Assembly (NCBI GenBank): GCA_937921835.1
Contig: CAKZVG010000194.1
Coordinates: 1-5,730, forward strand
DNA: 5,730 bases
From: an uncultured Bryobacteraceae bacterium
GTDB taxonomy: Bacteria; Acidobacteriota; Terriglobia; Bryobacterales; Bryobacteraceae
Reading direction: 5' to 3'
Each line of letters begins with the position of its first letter. The first letter of the stretch is position 1. Below, in pieces: positions 1 through 5,730 of the stretch. A model generated the notes under the pieces. It saw nothing but the letters and a program-made list of their open reading frames with translations. It was not told the origin of the DNA and made no database searches. A program made the translations under genes and the position numbers.

Positions 1-2390
1 CTGCGGTTGCCGACATAGGCCGCTTCCACCACTGTGTGGAAGCCCACCTCGCGCTGCACGCTGAAGGACCATTGGTAGGTGTACGGCAGATTGTCGCTAT
101 CGTGATAGGAAACGCTGGCCACCGTAAGCGGCGCCGCCACGGTGGCCCTTGCGGCGGCCGCCACGGGATCGGGGACCGCGGTCGCGCCTTCCACGGGGAA
201 GCCCTCCGTGAAGGTGAACGGCTGCGCCCGGCCAAGGCCCTGGTCGACGAAGGTCCGCGCCGCCGTCCAGCCCGGGAAAGCGACCATCTCTCCGTTGTCC
301 ACCCAGAAGTTGGAGTGGGAGACGGCGAAACCGGTTCGAAGAACGGTTTTGCTGGACAGCGCATACGCCGCACCGAAGCGCGGCGAGAAGTTGACATAGT
401 CGTTGTTCAGATTCAGGTTGCGCGAGGCGTTGCGGCCCGCCACCAGAAGTTGCCCGCTGACCGGGTCCACCCGCGAGTACACGTTGTTCTTGACCGCCTG
501 CCGCGTCTCGAACTCATAGCGCAGACCAAGATTCAAGGTCAGCTTGTTGGTCGCCTTCCAGTCGTCGTTGAAGAAAATCCCCAGGTTGTAGTTATAGCGG
601 TTGACCGGAATCTGCGGCACCGGGTAATTGGCGGTCTTGACCGCGCCAAGGAGTAAGTCGGCCAGGGAGTTGATCGGGATGTCGCGGCCGGCGGCCCCGC
701 GTCCTGTGATCTCGCCGTTGAAAGAGTACGTCCCGCTGATCTGATTCGCCGCGATGTACCAGAACTGGTTCTGATAAAGCTGCCCGCCGAAACGGATGGA
801 ATGGCGGCCGCGCAGCCAACTGTAAATATTGCTGGCGCTGGCCGGCTGGTGAACCCAGTTCTGGAAGCGGCTGTCACCATAACTGCCATACCCGCCGCCG
901 ATCGATATCTGGGGAAGATTCGGACCGATCTTATTCCGTATCCCGAGTTCTTTTGTAACATCGAACTGCGGATACCACGGGTCGATCACCCGCGGATCAC
1001 GTTGCACGTTGGCCTGAAACTCGCCGCTGAAGTTCGGCGCGAAAAACCGCGTGTAGTTGAGCGATGCGCGCCGGATGTTGCGGAAACGGGGTCCGATCTC
1101 GGTGTTCAGGACGTTCTCGAAATCCCGCACCAGGTCGCGCGGCCCTTCGTTGACGTGGGAATAGGTGAAGAAGAACTTGTCCTTGTCGGTCGGGCTGTAG
1201 TCCAGGCGCATGGTTCCGAAGTTCTTGTTGTCGCTACGCCCGGCGATGCGCACCCAGTTGGCGGTCGAGATGCCAAAGCGTGGGTTGAAGATGCCGGTCA
1301 TATTTGGCTTGGGGAACAGCGCCAGGAACTTCTGCGCGGCCGGGTCCAAGCGGCTGGCGGGAAGGGTGTTGTTGGGAAAAGGATTGCCCGAGAGCGGATC
1401 GTTCACCACCGCCGGCATGCCGCTGAAGTTGCCGCCGCGGATGGCCGGATCCGGGATGGTGCGGGTCTTGGTCACCGGCACGCTGTCGCGCACGCCCTCA
1501 TAGCCGGCGAAGAAGAACATCCGGTTGTTCATGCGCGGGACGGGTCCGCCGAGCGTGCCGCCGAACTCATTGCGGATGAGCGACGGTCTCGCCGTGCCGC
1601 GCGCGTTGTTGGCCCACTCGTTGGCGTTGAGCACCGTGTTCCGGTGGAATTCGTACAGGGCGCCGTGGTAGTCCTTCGTTCCCGACTTCACCTGAAAGGT
1701 GATGACCGCGCCCGAGGTCCGCCCGTACTCGGCCGAGAAGGTGCTGGCCAGCACCTTGAACTCCTGGATGGTCTCGATCGAGCCGACCCGTTCCGCGATG
1801 CCGCCGATGTGCGTGGTCGAGGCGCCGTCCACGACGAAGGTGTTGCCCCCGCGGCGGCCGCCGTTGATGACCACGTTTTCGGCATAGTCCAGGTTGCTCG
1901 GATCGTTCCCGGCGCCGAAGGCCCCTGGCGTCAGCATCAGCAGCGCGTACGGCGCGCGGCTGTTGAGCGGCATGTTCCGGATTTCGGTCGCCGTGATGGT
2001 CTCGCTGATTTCGGCCGACTCCTGGTTAAGCGGCGTGACGCTGGCCTGCACCTCGATGGCCTGCTGCACGTCGCCGACTTCGAGCGTGAAGTCCAGCCGC
2101 GCCCGCTGCGCGGAATCGAGCGTCAGGCCATTCACCTGGTTTCGTTTGAACCCGGGCGCCTGCGCTTCCACCCGGTAACGTCCCGGCGCCAGCGACGGCG
2201 CCGAATAAACTCCCTGCTGGTTGGACCGGGTGCGGAAGACAAGCCCGGTGCCAAGGTTCGAAATCGTGATTTCCGCCTCCGCCACCAGCGCCCCGCTTGA
2301 ATCGGTGACGATTCCGGTGAGACTGGCGACGTTGGACTGACCGAAGCCGAGGCTGGCGGCGAGAAGCGCCACGAACGCGAGCCGCGTCAT
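1..2390 (-). CDS. Oar-like TonB-dependent outer-membrane receptor with N-terminal carboxypeptidase-regulatory-like domain (partial, 3' end beyond the window)
   Basis: The frame is open from ATG at 2390 to the left edge (796 codons, no stop), so the C-terminal part of the barrel is missing. Residues 1-18 form a signal peptide (R3, hydrophobic LAFVALLAASLGF, probable cleavage near GQ/S). Residues ~21-110 match the carboxypeptidase-regulatory-like fold (LTGIVTDSSGALV, then APSLAPGRYRVEAQAPGF). Residues ~125-235 are the plug, with VVDGA at 186-190 and EYGRTSGAVI at 221-230. Typical family signatures follow: SGTKDYHGALYEFHRN at 236-251, RNEFGGTLGGPV at 273-284, a FFNDDWK strand around 606-612 and YQWSFSVQRE around 772-781. 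Known family role: beta-barrel proteins taking up ligands across the outer membrane with TonB energy. The substrate cannot be read from sequence, and no clear TonB box is visible. Full-length relatives exceed 1000 residues. The start is supported by GGGAGGA a few bases upstream and its own promoter. The family call is secure; the ligand is unknown. Confidence 0.93.
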   Translation of the reverse strand, partial: MTRLAFVALLAASLGFGQSNVASLTGIVTDSSGALVAEAEITISNLGTGLVFRTRSNQQGVYSAPSLAPGRYRVEAQAPGFKRNQVNGLTLDSAQRARLDFTLEVGDVQQAIEVQASVTPLNQESAEISETITATEIRNMPLNSRAPYALLMLTPGAFGAGNDPSNLDYAENVVINGGRRGGNTFVVDGASTTHIGGIAERVGSIETIQEFKVLASTFSAEYGRTSGAVITFQVKSGTKDYHGALYEFHRNTVLNANEWANNARGTARPSLIRNEFGGTLGGPVPRMNNRMFFFAGYEGVRDSVPVTKTRTIPDPAIRGGNFSGMPAVVNDPLSGNPFPNNTLPASRLDPAAQKFLALFPKPNMTGIFNPRFGISTANWVRIAGRSDNKNFGTMRLDYSPTDKDKFFFTYSHVNEGPRDLVRDFENVLNTEIGPRFRNIRRASLNYTRFFAPNFSGEFQANVQRDPRVIDPWYPQFDVTKELGIRNKIGPNLPQISIGGGYGSYGDSRFQNWVHQPASASNIYSWLRGRHSIRFGGQLYQNQFWYIAANQISGTYSFNGEITGRGAAGRDIPINSLADLLLGAVKTANYPVPQIPVNRYNYNLGIFFNDDWKATNKLTLNLGLRYEFETRQAVKNNVYSRVDPVSGQLLVAGRNASRNLNLNNDYVNFSPRFGAAYALSSKTVLRTGFAVSHSNFWVDNGEMVAFPGWTAARTFVDQGLGRAQPFTFTEGFPVEGATAVPDPVAAAARATVAAPLTVASVSYHDSDNLPYTYQWSFSVQREVGFHTVVEAAYVGNR

Positions 2391-2393
2391 ATT

Positions 2394-2400
2394 TCCTCCC
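2394..2400 (-). promoter_or_regulatory. Shine-Dalgarno site of the TonB-dependent receptor gene
   Basis: On the minus strand GGGAGGA lies 3 nt before the ATG at 2390 (GGGAGGAAATATG; 4 nt if only GGAGG is counted). This is a strong though closely spaced ribosome-binding site. Together with the signal peptide that begins right at this ATG, it fixes the start codon. Confidence 0.8.
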
Positions 2401-2410
2401 TGAATGCGCG

Positions 2411-2426
2411 ACCTAATCAGTTAGGT
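2411..2426. promoter_or_regulatory. Perfect 6+6 inverted repeat, candidate operator in the receptor gene leader
   Basis: The sequence ACCTAATCAGTTAGGT consists of arms ACCTAA and TTAGGT, exact reverse complements, around a 4-nt centre. It starts 11 nt downstream of the -10 element, so it would cover about +5 to +20 of the transcript, a classical place for a repressor to block initiation or early elongation. The arms are AT-richer than the surroundings. It could instead be a small RNA hairpin just upstream of the ribosome-binding site. Which regulator might bind cannot be told; no regulator gene is in the window. Confidence 0.5.
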
Positions 2427-2437
2427 AGCTGCGCAAC

Positions 2438-2467
2438 AGTCTATCGCCGCCGCGCGGCCGGTGTCAA
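2438..2467 (-). promoter_or_regulatory. Sigma70-type promoter of the TonB-dependent receptor gene
   Basis: On the minus strand a perfect -35 hexamer TTGACA (2462-2467) is followed after 18 nt by TAGACT (2438-2443), which matches the -10 consensus at four of six positions including the key first T, second A and last T. Initiation would fall near 2431, giving a leader of about 40 nt. The promoter starts 7 nt after the gatA stop codon, so the receptor can be transcribed independently of the gat operon. The spacer is very GC-rich, and read-through from gatA is still possible because no terminator is seen. Confidence 0.6.
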
Positions 2468-2474
2468 CAGACGC

Positions 2475-3908
2475 TTACGTCGCGGCCTGTTCGAAGGCGT
2501 GAGCCAGGCGGAACATGCCGCTTTCATCGAAGTGGCGGGTCAGAATCTGCATCCCCACCGGCAGCCCGGCGGCGGTGGCGCCGCACGGTACGCTCATGCA
2601 CGGCACGCCGGCCAGCGAACCGGTGATGGTGTAGATGTCGGAGAGGTACATGGCCAGCGGATCGTCCACCTTCTCGCCCAGCTCGAAGGCCGGAAAGGGC
2701 GACACGGGCGCCACCAGCGCGTCGACCTCCTCGAAGGCCCGCGCGAAGTCGCGCGCCACCAGCCCGCGCACCTTCTGCGCCTTCAGATAATAGGCGTCGT
2801 AGTAGCCCGCGCTGAGCACATAGGTGCCGAGCATGATGCGGCGCTTGCACTCGGTCCCGAAGCCCTCCCCGCGCGTGTTGCGGTACATGTCCTGGAGCGT
2901 CTCCGAGCGCGGCGAGCGCGCCGTGTAGCGCACGCCGTCGTAGCGCGCCAGGTTCGAACTGGCTTCCGCCGTGCAAATGACGTAGTAGCAGGCGATGGCG
3001 TACCGGGTCGCGGGCATGCTGACCTCGCGCACCTGGCAGCCAAGCCGCTTCAGGGTGTCCACACCGCGCATGACCAGTTGCGCCGTCTCCCCGGCCAGCC
3101 CCTCGAAGTACTCGCGCGGCAACCCGAGGCGCATCCCTTGCACCTTGCCGTCCAGCTCCGCGGCGTAGTCCGGCACGGGCGCGAAGGCCGAGGTGGCGTC
3201 GCGCGGATCGCGGCCCGCGATCACTCCCAGCAGCACGGCCGCGTCGCGCACCGAACGCGCGAACGGTCCGATGTGATCGAGCGAACTGGCGAAGGCCGTC
3301 AAGCCGTAACGGGACACGCGCCCGTAGGTGGGCGTCACCCCCACCACGCCGCAGAACGACGCCGGCTGGCGGATCGATCCCCCGGTGTCGGAGCCGAGCG
3401 CCACCACCGCCGTCCCGTCGGCCACCGCCGCCGCCGAACCCCCGCTTGAACCTCCCGGCACGCGGTCCGGCGCAACCGGATTGCGCACCGGCCCAAACGC
3501 CGAGTTCTCATTCGAGGATCCCATGGCGAACTCGTCGCAGTTGGTCTTGCCGAGAATCACCCCGCCGGCCTGCTCCAGGCGAATCACGGCCGTGGCGTCA
3601 TAGGGCGGGATGTAGTTCTCGAGCAGCTTCGAGCCGCAGGTGGTTCGCAGGCCCTTGGTCAGAATCACGTCCTTGACCGCCACCGGGACGCCGGCCAGCG
3701 GTCCGGGATCTTCTCCGCGCGCCAGTTTTTCATCCACGGCGCGCGCGGCCGCCAGCGCGCGTTCGGGCGAAAAGCTCAGGTAGGCGTTGGTCCTGGGGTT
3801 GCCGGCCTCGGCCAGGCGCAGCGCTTCCGTGGCGATCTCCACGGCGCTGAATTCGCGCGCCGCAAGCCCCTCGCGGATGCGGCCGGCCGAGAGCGAACGG
3901 ATATCCAT
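2475..3908 (-). CDS. gatA: Aspartyl/glutamyl-tRNA(Asn/Gln) amidotransferase subunit A
   Basis: This is the amidase-signature subunit of cytoplasmic GatCAB. It frees ammonia from glutamine so that misacylated Glu-tRNA(Gln), and in many bacteria Asp-tRNA(Asn), can be amidated. At 477 residues it is close to the usual ~485 and looks complete. The Ser-cisSer-Lys triad is present: K79 in GVPVAVKD, S154 in PGGSSGGSAAAVA and S178 in GSDTGGSIRQPA, the same numbering as in the S. aureus enzyme. Other hallmarks are GKTNCDEFAMGSSNENSAFG (120-139), PTYGRVSRYGL (193-203) and the C-terminal GLPVGMQI (448-455). One small oddity is T192 before PTYGRVSR, where many GatA proteins have lysine. The start ATG is 12 nt after the gatC stop and is preceded by GGAGAG at 8 nt. 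gatA is the last gene of the apparent operon; gatB is absent from the window. Identification is firm. Confidence 0.97.
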   Translation of the reverse strand: MDIRSLSAGRIREGLAAREFSAVEIATEALRLAEAGNPRTNAYLSFSPERALAAARAVDEKLARGEDPGPLAGVPVAVKDVILTKGLRTTCGSKLLENYIPPYDATAVIRLEQAGGVILGKTNCDEFAMGSSNENSAFGPVRNPVAPDRVPGGSSGGSAAAVADGTAVVALGSDTGGSIRQPASFCGVVGVTPTYGRVSRYGLTAFASSLDHIGPFARSVRDAAVLLGVIAGRDPRDATSAFAPVPDYAAELDGKVQGMRLGLPREYFEGLAGETAQLVMRGVDTLKRLGCQVREVSMPATRYAIACYYVICTAEASSNLARYDGVRYTARSPRSETLQDMYRNTRGEGFGTECKRRIMLGTYVLSAGYYDAYYLKAQKVRGLVARDFARAFEEVDALVAPVSPFPAFELGEKVDDPLAMYLSDIYTITGSLAGVPCMSVPCGATAAGLPVGMQILTRHFDESGMFRLAHAFEQAAT

Positions 3909-3920
3909 GGCGGCTCTCTC

Positions 3921-4220
3921 CTAACGCTCGACGACCCTGGGGACCTTGAAGCAGCCGGCGCCCGACAGCGGCGCGTTCGCCAGCGCCGCCTCGCGGTCCA
4001 GGCACTCGCCCTCGACGTCCTCCCGCAGGGTTGCGGTCTCTCCGGCCTCGTGGAGCACCTGGGCCATCGGTTCCACGCCCTCGGTGTCGGCTTCGTTCAG
4101 GGTTTCGACATGCGTGAGGATGCCGCTGAGCTCGGCGGCGAAGCGCTGGATCTCTTCGCCGGTCAACGTCAGGTTGGCGAGAGCGGCGACGTAACGCACC
4201 TCTTCTTCGCTGATCTTCAA
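3921..4220 (-). CDS. gatC: Aspartyl/glutamyl-tRNA(Asn/Gln) amidotransferase subunit C (TTG start)
   Basis: This small structural subunit wraps around GatA and GatB and stabilises the complex. The product is 99 residues, the normal length. It shows the family pattern: KISEEEVRYVAALANLTLT at the start, an amphipathic helix with FAAELSGILTHVETLNEADT (27-46), GVEPM (48-52), LREDV (65-69), an acidic middle, then REAALANAP and GCFKVPRVVE at the end. No ATG fits: the frame continues upstream through the neighbouring gene, and the first residue aligned to the family is encoded by TTG at 4218-4220. AGGAAGG lies 7 nt before that TTG, which supports it. The TTG overlaps the TGA stop of the upstream DUF721 gene by two bases, suggesting translational coupling; gatA follows after 12 nt. 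The gene is certain and the start is well supported. Confidence 0.95.
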   Translation of the reverse strand: MKISEEEVRYVAALANLTLTGEEIQRFAAELSGILTHVETLNEADTEGVEPMAQVLHEAGETATLREDVEGECLDREAALANAPLSGAGCFKVPRVVER

Positions 4221-4636
4221 TCCGTGGCCTTCCTGCGGGATTGCTTGTAGAGACGGCGCAGCACGGGGTCCGGGATGAGGTCGGCTTCGTCCGGGTTCGC
4301 GAGCGCCGCGGGCCGCGCCGCCCGGTCTTCCCGCTGCGGCAGCCGGCGCGGCGTGGCCGGCTGGAACGCGATGTCGTCCACCACACCCGGGCCGAGCAGT
4401 TCCGCGATTCGGGCCAGGATTTGCGCCCGCAGCGTGTTCAACTGCTTCTGCCAGACCAAGTCCTCGACTTCGACAATCAGGCAGGAGCGGACCAGGGCGG
4501 CGGCGCACGCATGGGCAGCGATCCGTTTGCCGACCGCGGCGGGCCAGGCGGCCAGCGCCAGATCTTCCGGCGCAACGCACGTCTTGAGCTTTCCGATCAG
4601 GCGGCCGGCGCGTTCCATTGGCATGGAGAATGCCAT
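4217..4636 (-). CDS. DUF721 family protein, DciA-like (putative replicative-helicase partner)
   Basis: The 139-residue product has the DUF721 core at about residues 28-92: LAAWPAAVGKRIAAHA (W31, VGKRIA 35-40, H42), a beta strand LIVEVEDLVW ending at W62, then QKQLNTLRAQILARIAELLG (63-82) and VVDDIAFQ. Family members of this kind (DciA) bind the replicative helicase DnaB and help load it in the many bacteria lacking DnaC or DnaI; that role here is inferred from the family. After the core there is a charged, Ala/Pro/Arg-rich linker (93-118) and a basic C-terminal motif DPVLRRLYKQSRRK (123-136). The chosen ATG at 4636 has GGAGG 11 nt upstream; ATGs at 4624 and 4618 are possible alternatives that would shorten the protein by 4 or 6 residues. 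It follows the HDOD gene by 45 nt and overlaps gatC by 2 nt. Confidence 0.85.
   Translation of the reverse strand: MAFSMPMERAGRLIGKLKTCVAPEDLALAAWPAAVGKRIAAHACAAALVRSCLIVEVEDLVWQKQLNTLRAQILARIAELLGPGVVDDIAFQPATPRRLPQREDRAARPAALANPDEADLIPDPVLRRLYKQSRRKATD
4228..4234 (-). promoter_or_regulatory. Shine-Dalgarno site deciding the TTG start of gatC
   Basis: On the minus strand AGGAAGG is followed by a 7-nt spacer and then the TTG at 4218-4220. It lies inside the last codons of the DUF721 gene. It is the only purine-rich site in a proper position for gatC and so supports the non-ATG start. Confidence 0.65.
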
Positions 4637-4681
4637 TGTAGCAGCGGCCTCCGGCGGCGGGCAAACCGGCCCGTCTCCGGA

Positions 4682-5521
4682 TCAGTTCAGCGCGTCGATG
4701 CGCCGCGTGACGGTGGTTTTCAGTTCCTCGGCGTCGCGCCGTAAAGGCTGCGCGTCCGGGAAGCGGGCGGCGATTTCCTCGAACTTGTACTTGCCGCGGC
4801 GCGGGAGCACCGAGAAGTCCAGCGCATCAGCCAGCAGGCAGCCAAGCTTCACCGCCGTCATGAGACTCCGCTCCTCCGTCAGGTCCTCGTGGTGGCGGGC
4901 GGCGATCTCGGCCAGTTCTTCCGGCAAGCGCCACTCCCTGGCCAGCCACCCGCCGGCCTCGCAGTGATCCACGTCGAACAGTTCCCGCTCGCAATGCAGC
5001 AGGTCGAAGGAGTTCTCCAGCGTCACCGTCAGCAGGTTCGCGTACTCGGCCGGATAGGCGGCCAGCAAGCCGATCCGTCCGATATCGTGCAGCAGGCCGG
5101 CGGTGTAGGCCGAGTCGCCGGGCACGCCCTGGGAAGGCGCGATTTCGCTTGCCAGCACGGCGCACGCCAGACTGTGCCGCCAGCAGCGGCGCAGCACCGG
5201 CAGCCGCAGCGCCGTCTTCAGGTACGTTCTCATCGCCACGGTCATCGCCAGCGCCTTGACGAAGTCCGTTCCCAGGGTCACCGCCGCGTGCTGCACGCTC
5301 CGGATCTGGTAGGAGAAGCCGTACAGCGCCGAATTGGCCACCCGCAGCAGTTCCGCCGCGAACGCCGGGTCGGACTCGGCCAGCCGTACGATCTGGCGGA
5401 GCTCGAAATCGTCCTTGGAAAGCTCCTCCAGGATCCTCAGCGCGACGGCGGGAAACGGCGGCAGCGTGCTCAGCGCCCAGGGGCGGTTCGAGGCCGCTGC
5501 TGCCGGAGGACAGGTGCTCAT
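4682..5521 (-). CDS. HDOD domain signalling protein with retained HD motif
   Basis: The 279-residue cytoplasmic protein begins with a short Ala/Pro-rich leader, then the HDOD domain from about residue 18: LSTLPPFPAVALRILEEL, an ESDPAFAAELLRVANSALYG stretch (49-68) and the IRSVQHAAVTLGTDFVKALA helix (73-92). HDOD domains are HD-related output or scaffold modules, often lacking catalytic residues, found in signalling proteins. Here the HD-type residues appear present: H116 (WRHS), H145-D146 in GLLHDIGRIGL, H186, H210-H211 (ARHHED) and D232 (LLADAL), so metal binding or phosphohydrolase activity is possible but unproven. There is no membrane segment, receiver, GGDEF or EAL domain. The start ATG has GAGGAGGT 10 nt upstream. 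It sits 66 nt after the helicase gene and 45 nt before the DUF721 gene. The biological role is unknown. Confidence 0.88.
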   Translation of the reverse strand: MSTCPPAAAASNRPWALSTLPPFPAVALRILEELSKDDFELRQIVRLAESDPAFAAELLRVANSALYGFSYQIRSVQHAAVTLGTDFVKALAMTVAMRTYLKTALRLPVLRRCWRHSLACAVLASEIAPSQGVPGDSAYTAGLLHDIGRIGLLAAYPAEYANLLTVTLENSFDLLHCERELFDVDHCEAGGWLAREWRLPEELAEIAARHHEDLTEERSLMTAVKLGCLLADALDFSVLPRRGKYKFEEIAARFPDAQPLRRDAEELKTTVTRRIDALN

Positions 5522-5531
5522 CTCGAATCGA

Positions 5532-5539
5532 ACCTCCTC
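5532..5539 (-). promoter_or_regulatory. Shine-Dalgarno site of the HDOD gene
   Basis: On the minus strand GAGGAGGT, close to the ideal anti-16S complement, precedes the ATG at 5519-5521 by 10 nt. It fixes the HDOD start and is the strongest ribosome-binding site inside the operon, suggesting efficient independent initiation. Confidence 0.8.
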
Positions 5540-5560
5540 AAGTCTTATCGGCCTTGGAAG

Positions 5561-5579
5561 CCGCTTGCTCGGGAAGCGG
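5561..5579. repeat. Short hairpin-forming inverted repeat between the helicase and HDOD genes
   Basis: CCGCTT and AAGCGG are exact reverse complements around a 7-nt loop. On the minus strand flanking GAAG (5584-5587) and CTTC could add an outer stem, with four unpaired bases on one side. No T-run follows on either strand, so it does not qualify as an intrinsic terminator. It could be a processing or stabilising hairpin in the operon mRNA, or chance in GC-rich DNA. Confidence 0.3.
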
Positions 5580-5587
5580 ACCCCTTC

Positions 5588-5730
5588 TCAGGCGATTTCG
5601 CGGCGGCTTAGGGCAACGACCTGAGAACTGGCCCCTGATCCGCTGAGCGCGGCGATGCGGCCTAGACCGTACTTGGGATGGCGAACCAACATGCCCTGGT
5701 GAAACTCGTCGGGCGCCACCGCCGGCGCCG
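5588..5730 (-). CDS. C-terminal end of a PcrA/UvrD-type DNA helicase (partial, 5' end beyond the window)
   Basis: Only the last 47 full codons are visible, ending in TGA at 5588-5590. They encode an Ala/Pro linker, then FHQGMLVRHPKYGLGRIAAL and GSGASSQVVAL. The pattern G-x-x-V-R-H-P-K-[FY]-G-x-G-x-[IV] followed by GSG is the signature of the small Tudor-like domain that ends UvrD and PcrA, superfamily 1A helicases of nucleotide-excision and replication-linked repair; in known members this domain contacts RNA polymerase. The helicase motifs themselves lie outside the window, so the family is inferred from the tail alone. The tail appears about 15-20 residues shorter than in E. coli UvrD or Bacillus PcrA, where a further strand and a K-x-L...APLE-like ending follow. 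The gene is upstream of, and codirectional with, the HDOD gene (66-nt gap). Confidence 0.72.
   Translation of the reverse strand, partial: APAVAPDEFHQGMLVRHPKYGLGRIAALSGSGASSQVVALSRREIA

Noticed and set aside
328..349. Imperfect palindrome AAACCGGTTC-GAA-GAACGGTTT
   Set aside because: It lies inside the receptor coding frame, contains an unpaired base, and is explained by ordinary codons; there is nothing to suggest a site.
801..2300. A 499-codon open frame on the plus strand
   Set aside because: It is antisense to the clearly coding receptor gene. Its translation is His/Arg/Val/Ala-rich with no recognisable domain, as expected from GC-rich codon bias; the minus frame carries a signal peptide and family motifs throughout.
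2446..2462. GC-rich palindrome GCCGCGCGGC after gatA as a terminator
   Set aside because: It has no loop and no following T-run, and it sits in the promoter spacer. It is more likely base composition.
2499..3449. A 316-codon open frame on the plus strand
   Set aside because: It lies antisense inside gatA, whose catalytic motifs are intact. The plus-strand product is low-complexity His/Arg/Gly-rich and has no family features.
3730..4386. A 218-codon minus-strand frame crossing gatA, gatC and the DUF721 gene
   Set aside because: It overlaps three recognisable genes in another frame, and its product is Arg/Gly/Pro-rich with no domain.
4221..4664. An upstream extension of gatC to an ATG giving a 247-residue protein
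   Set aside because: The extra residues are an out-of-frame reading of the DUF721 gene with no homology. GatC proteins are about 95-100 residues, and TTG at 4220 with a ribosome-binding site explains the start.
4655..4675. Small CGGGC/GCCCG stem between the HDOD and DUF721 genes
   Set aside because: The stem is only 5 bp with no T-run, in very GC-rich DNA, and the genes on both sides appear co-transcribed.

Overview
The window comes from a GC-rich bacterial chromosome. It reads most like Acidobacteriota, probably the Solibacter/Bryobacter group. The main reason is the large Oar-type TonB-dependent receptor with an N-terminal carboxypeptidase-regulatory-like domain, a family strongly expanded in that phylum; the gene context and codon use fit as well. 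This placement is inference from protein style, with no marker-gene evidence.

All six genes lie on the minus strand, so the window is best read from right to left. First comes the 3' end of a PcrA/UvrD-type helicase gene (5588-5730, cut by the right edge). It is followed by an HDOD/HD signalling protein (4682-5521), a DUF721/DciA-like protein (4217-4636), gatC (3921-4220) and gatA (2475-3908). The last four genes are closely spaced: 66 nt from the helicase to HDOD, 45 nt from HDOD to dciA-like, a 2-nt stop/start overlap from dciA-like to gatC, and 12 nt from gatC to gatA. They look like one operon combining DNA-replication/repair functions with the tRNA-dependent amidotransferase. gatB is not in the window.

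After gatA there is an 84-nt gap (2391-2474). It holds a good sigma70-like promoter, a perfect 6+6 inverted repeat just downstream of the -10 element, and a strong Shine-Dalgarno sequence. These lead into the outer-membrane receptor gene, which runs from 2390 leftwards off the edge of the window (796 codons visible). The receptor is therefore probably a separate, individually controlled transcription unit.

The long plus-strand open frames, including one of about 500 codons over 801-2300, are antisense shadows of these GC-rich genes. I see no RNA genes, mobile elements, CRISPR arrays or convincing intrinsic terminators. Nothing here amounts to a clearly new biological system. The most useful leads are the receptor's promoter/operator, the unusual start of gatC, the HDOD protein with an intact set of HD residues, and the short tail of the helicase.
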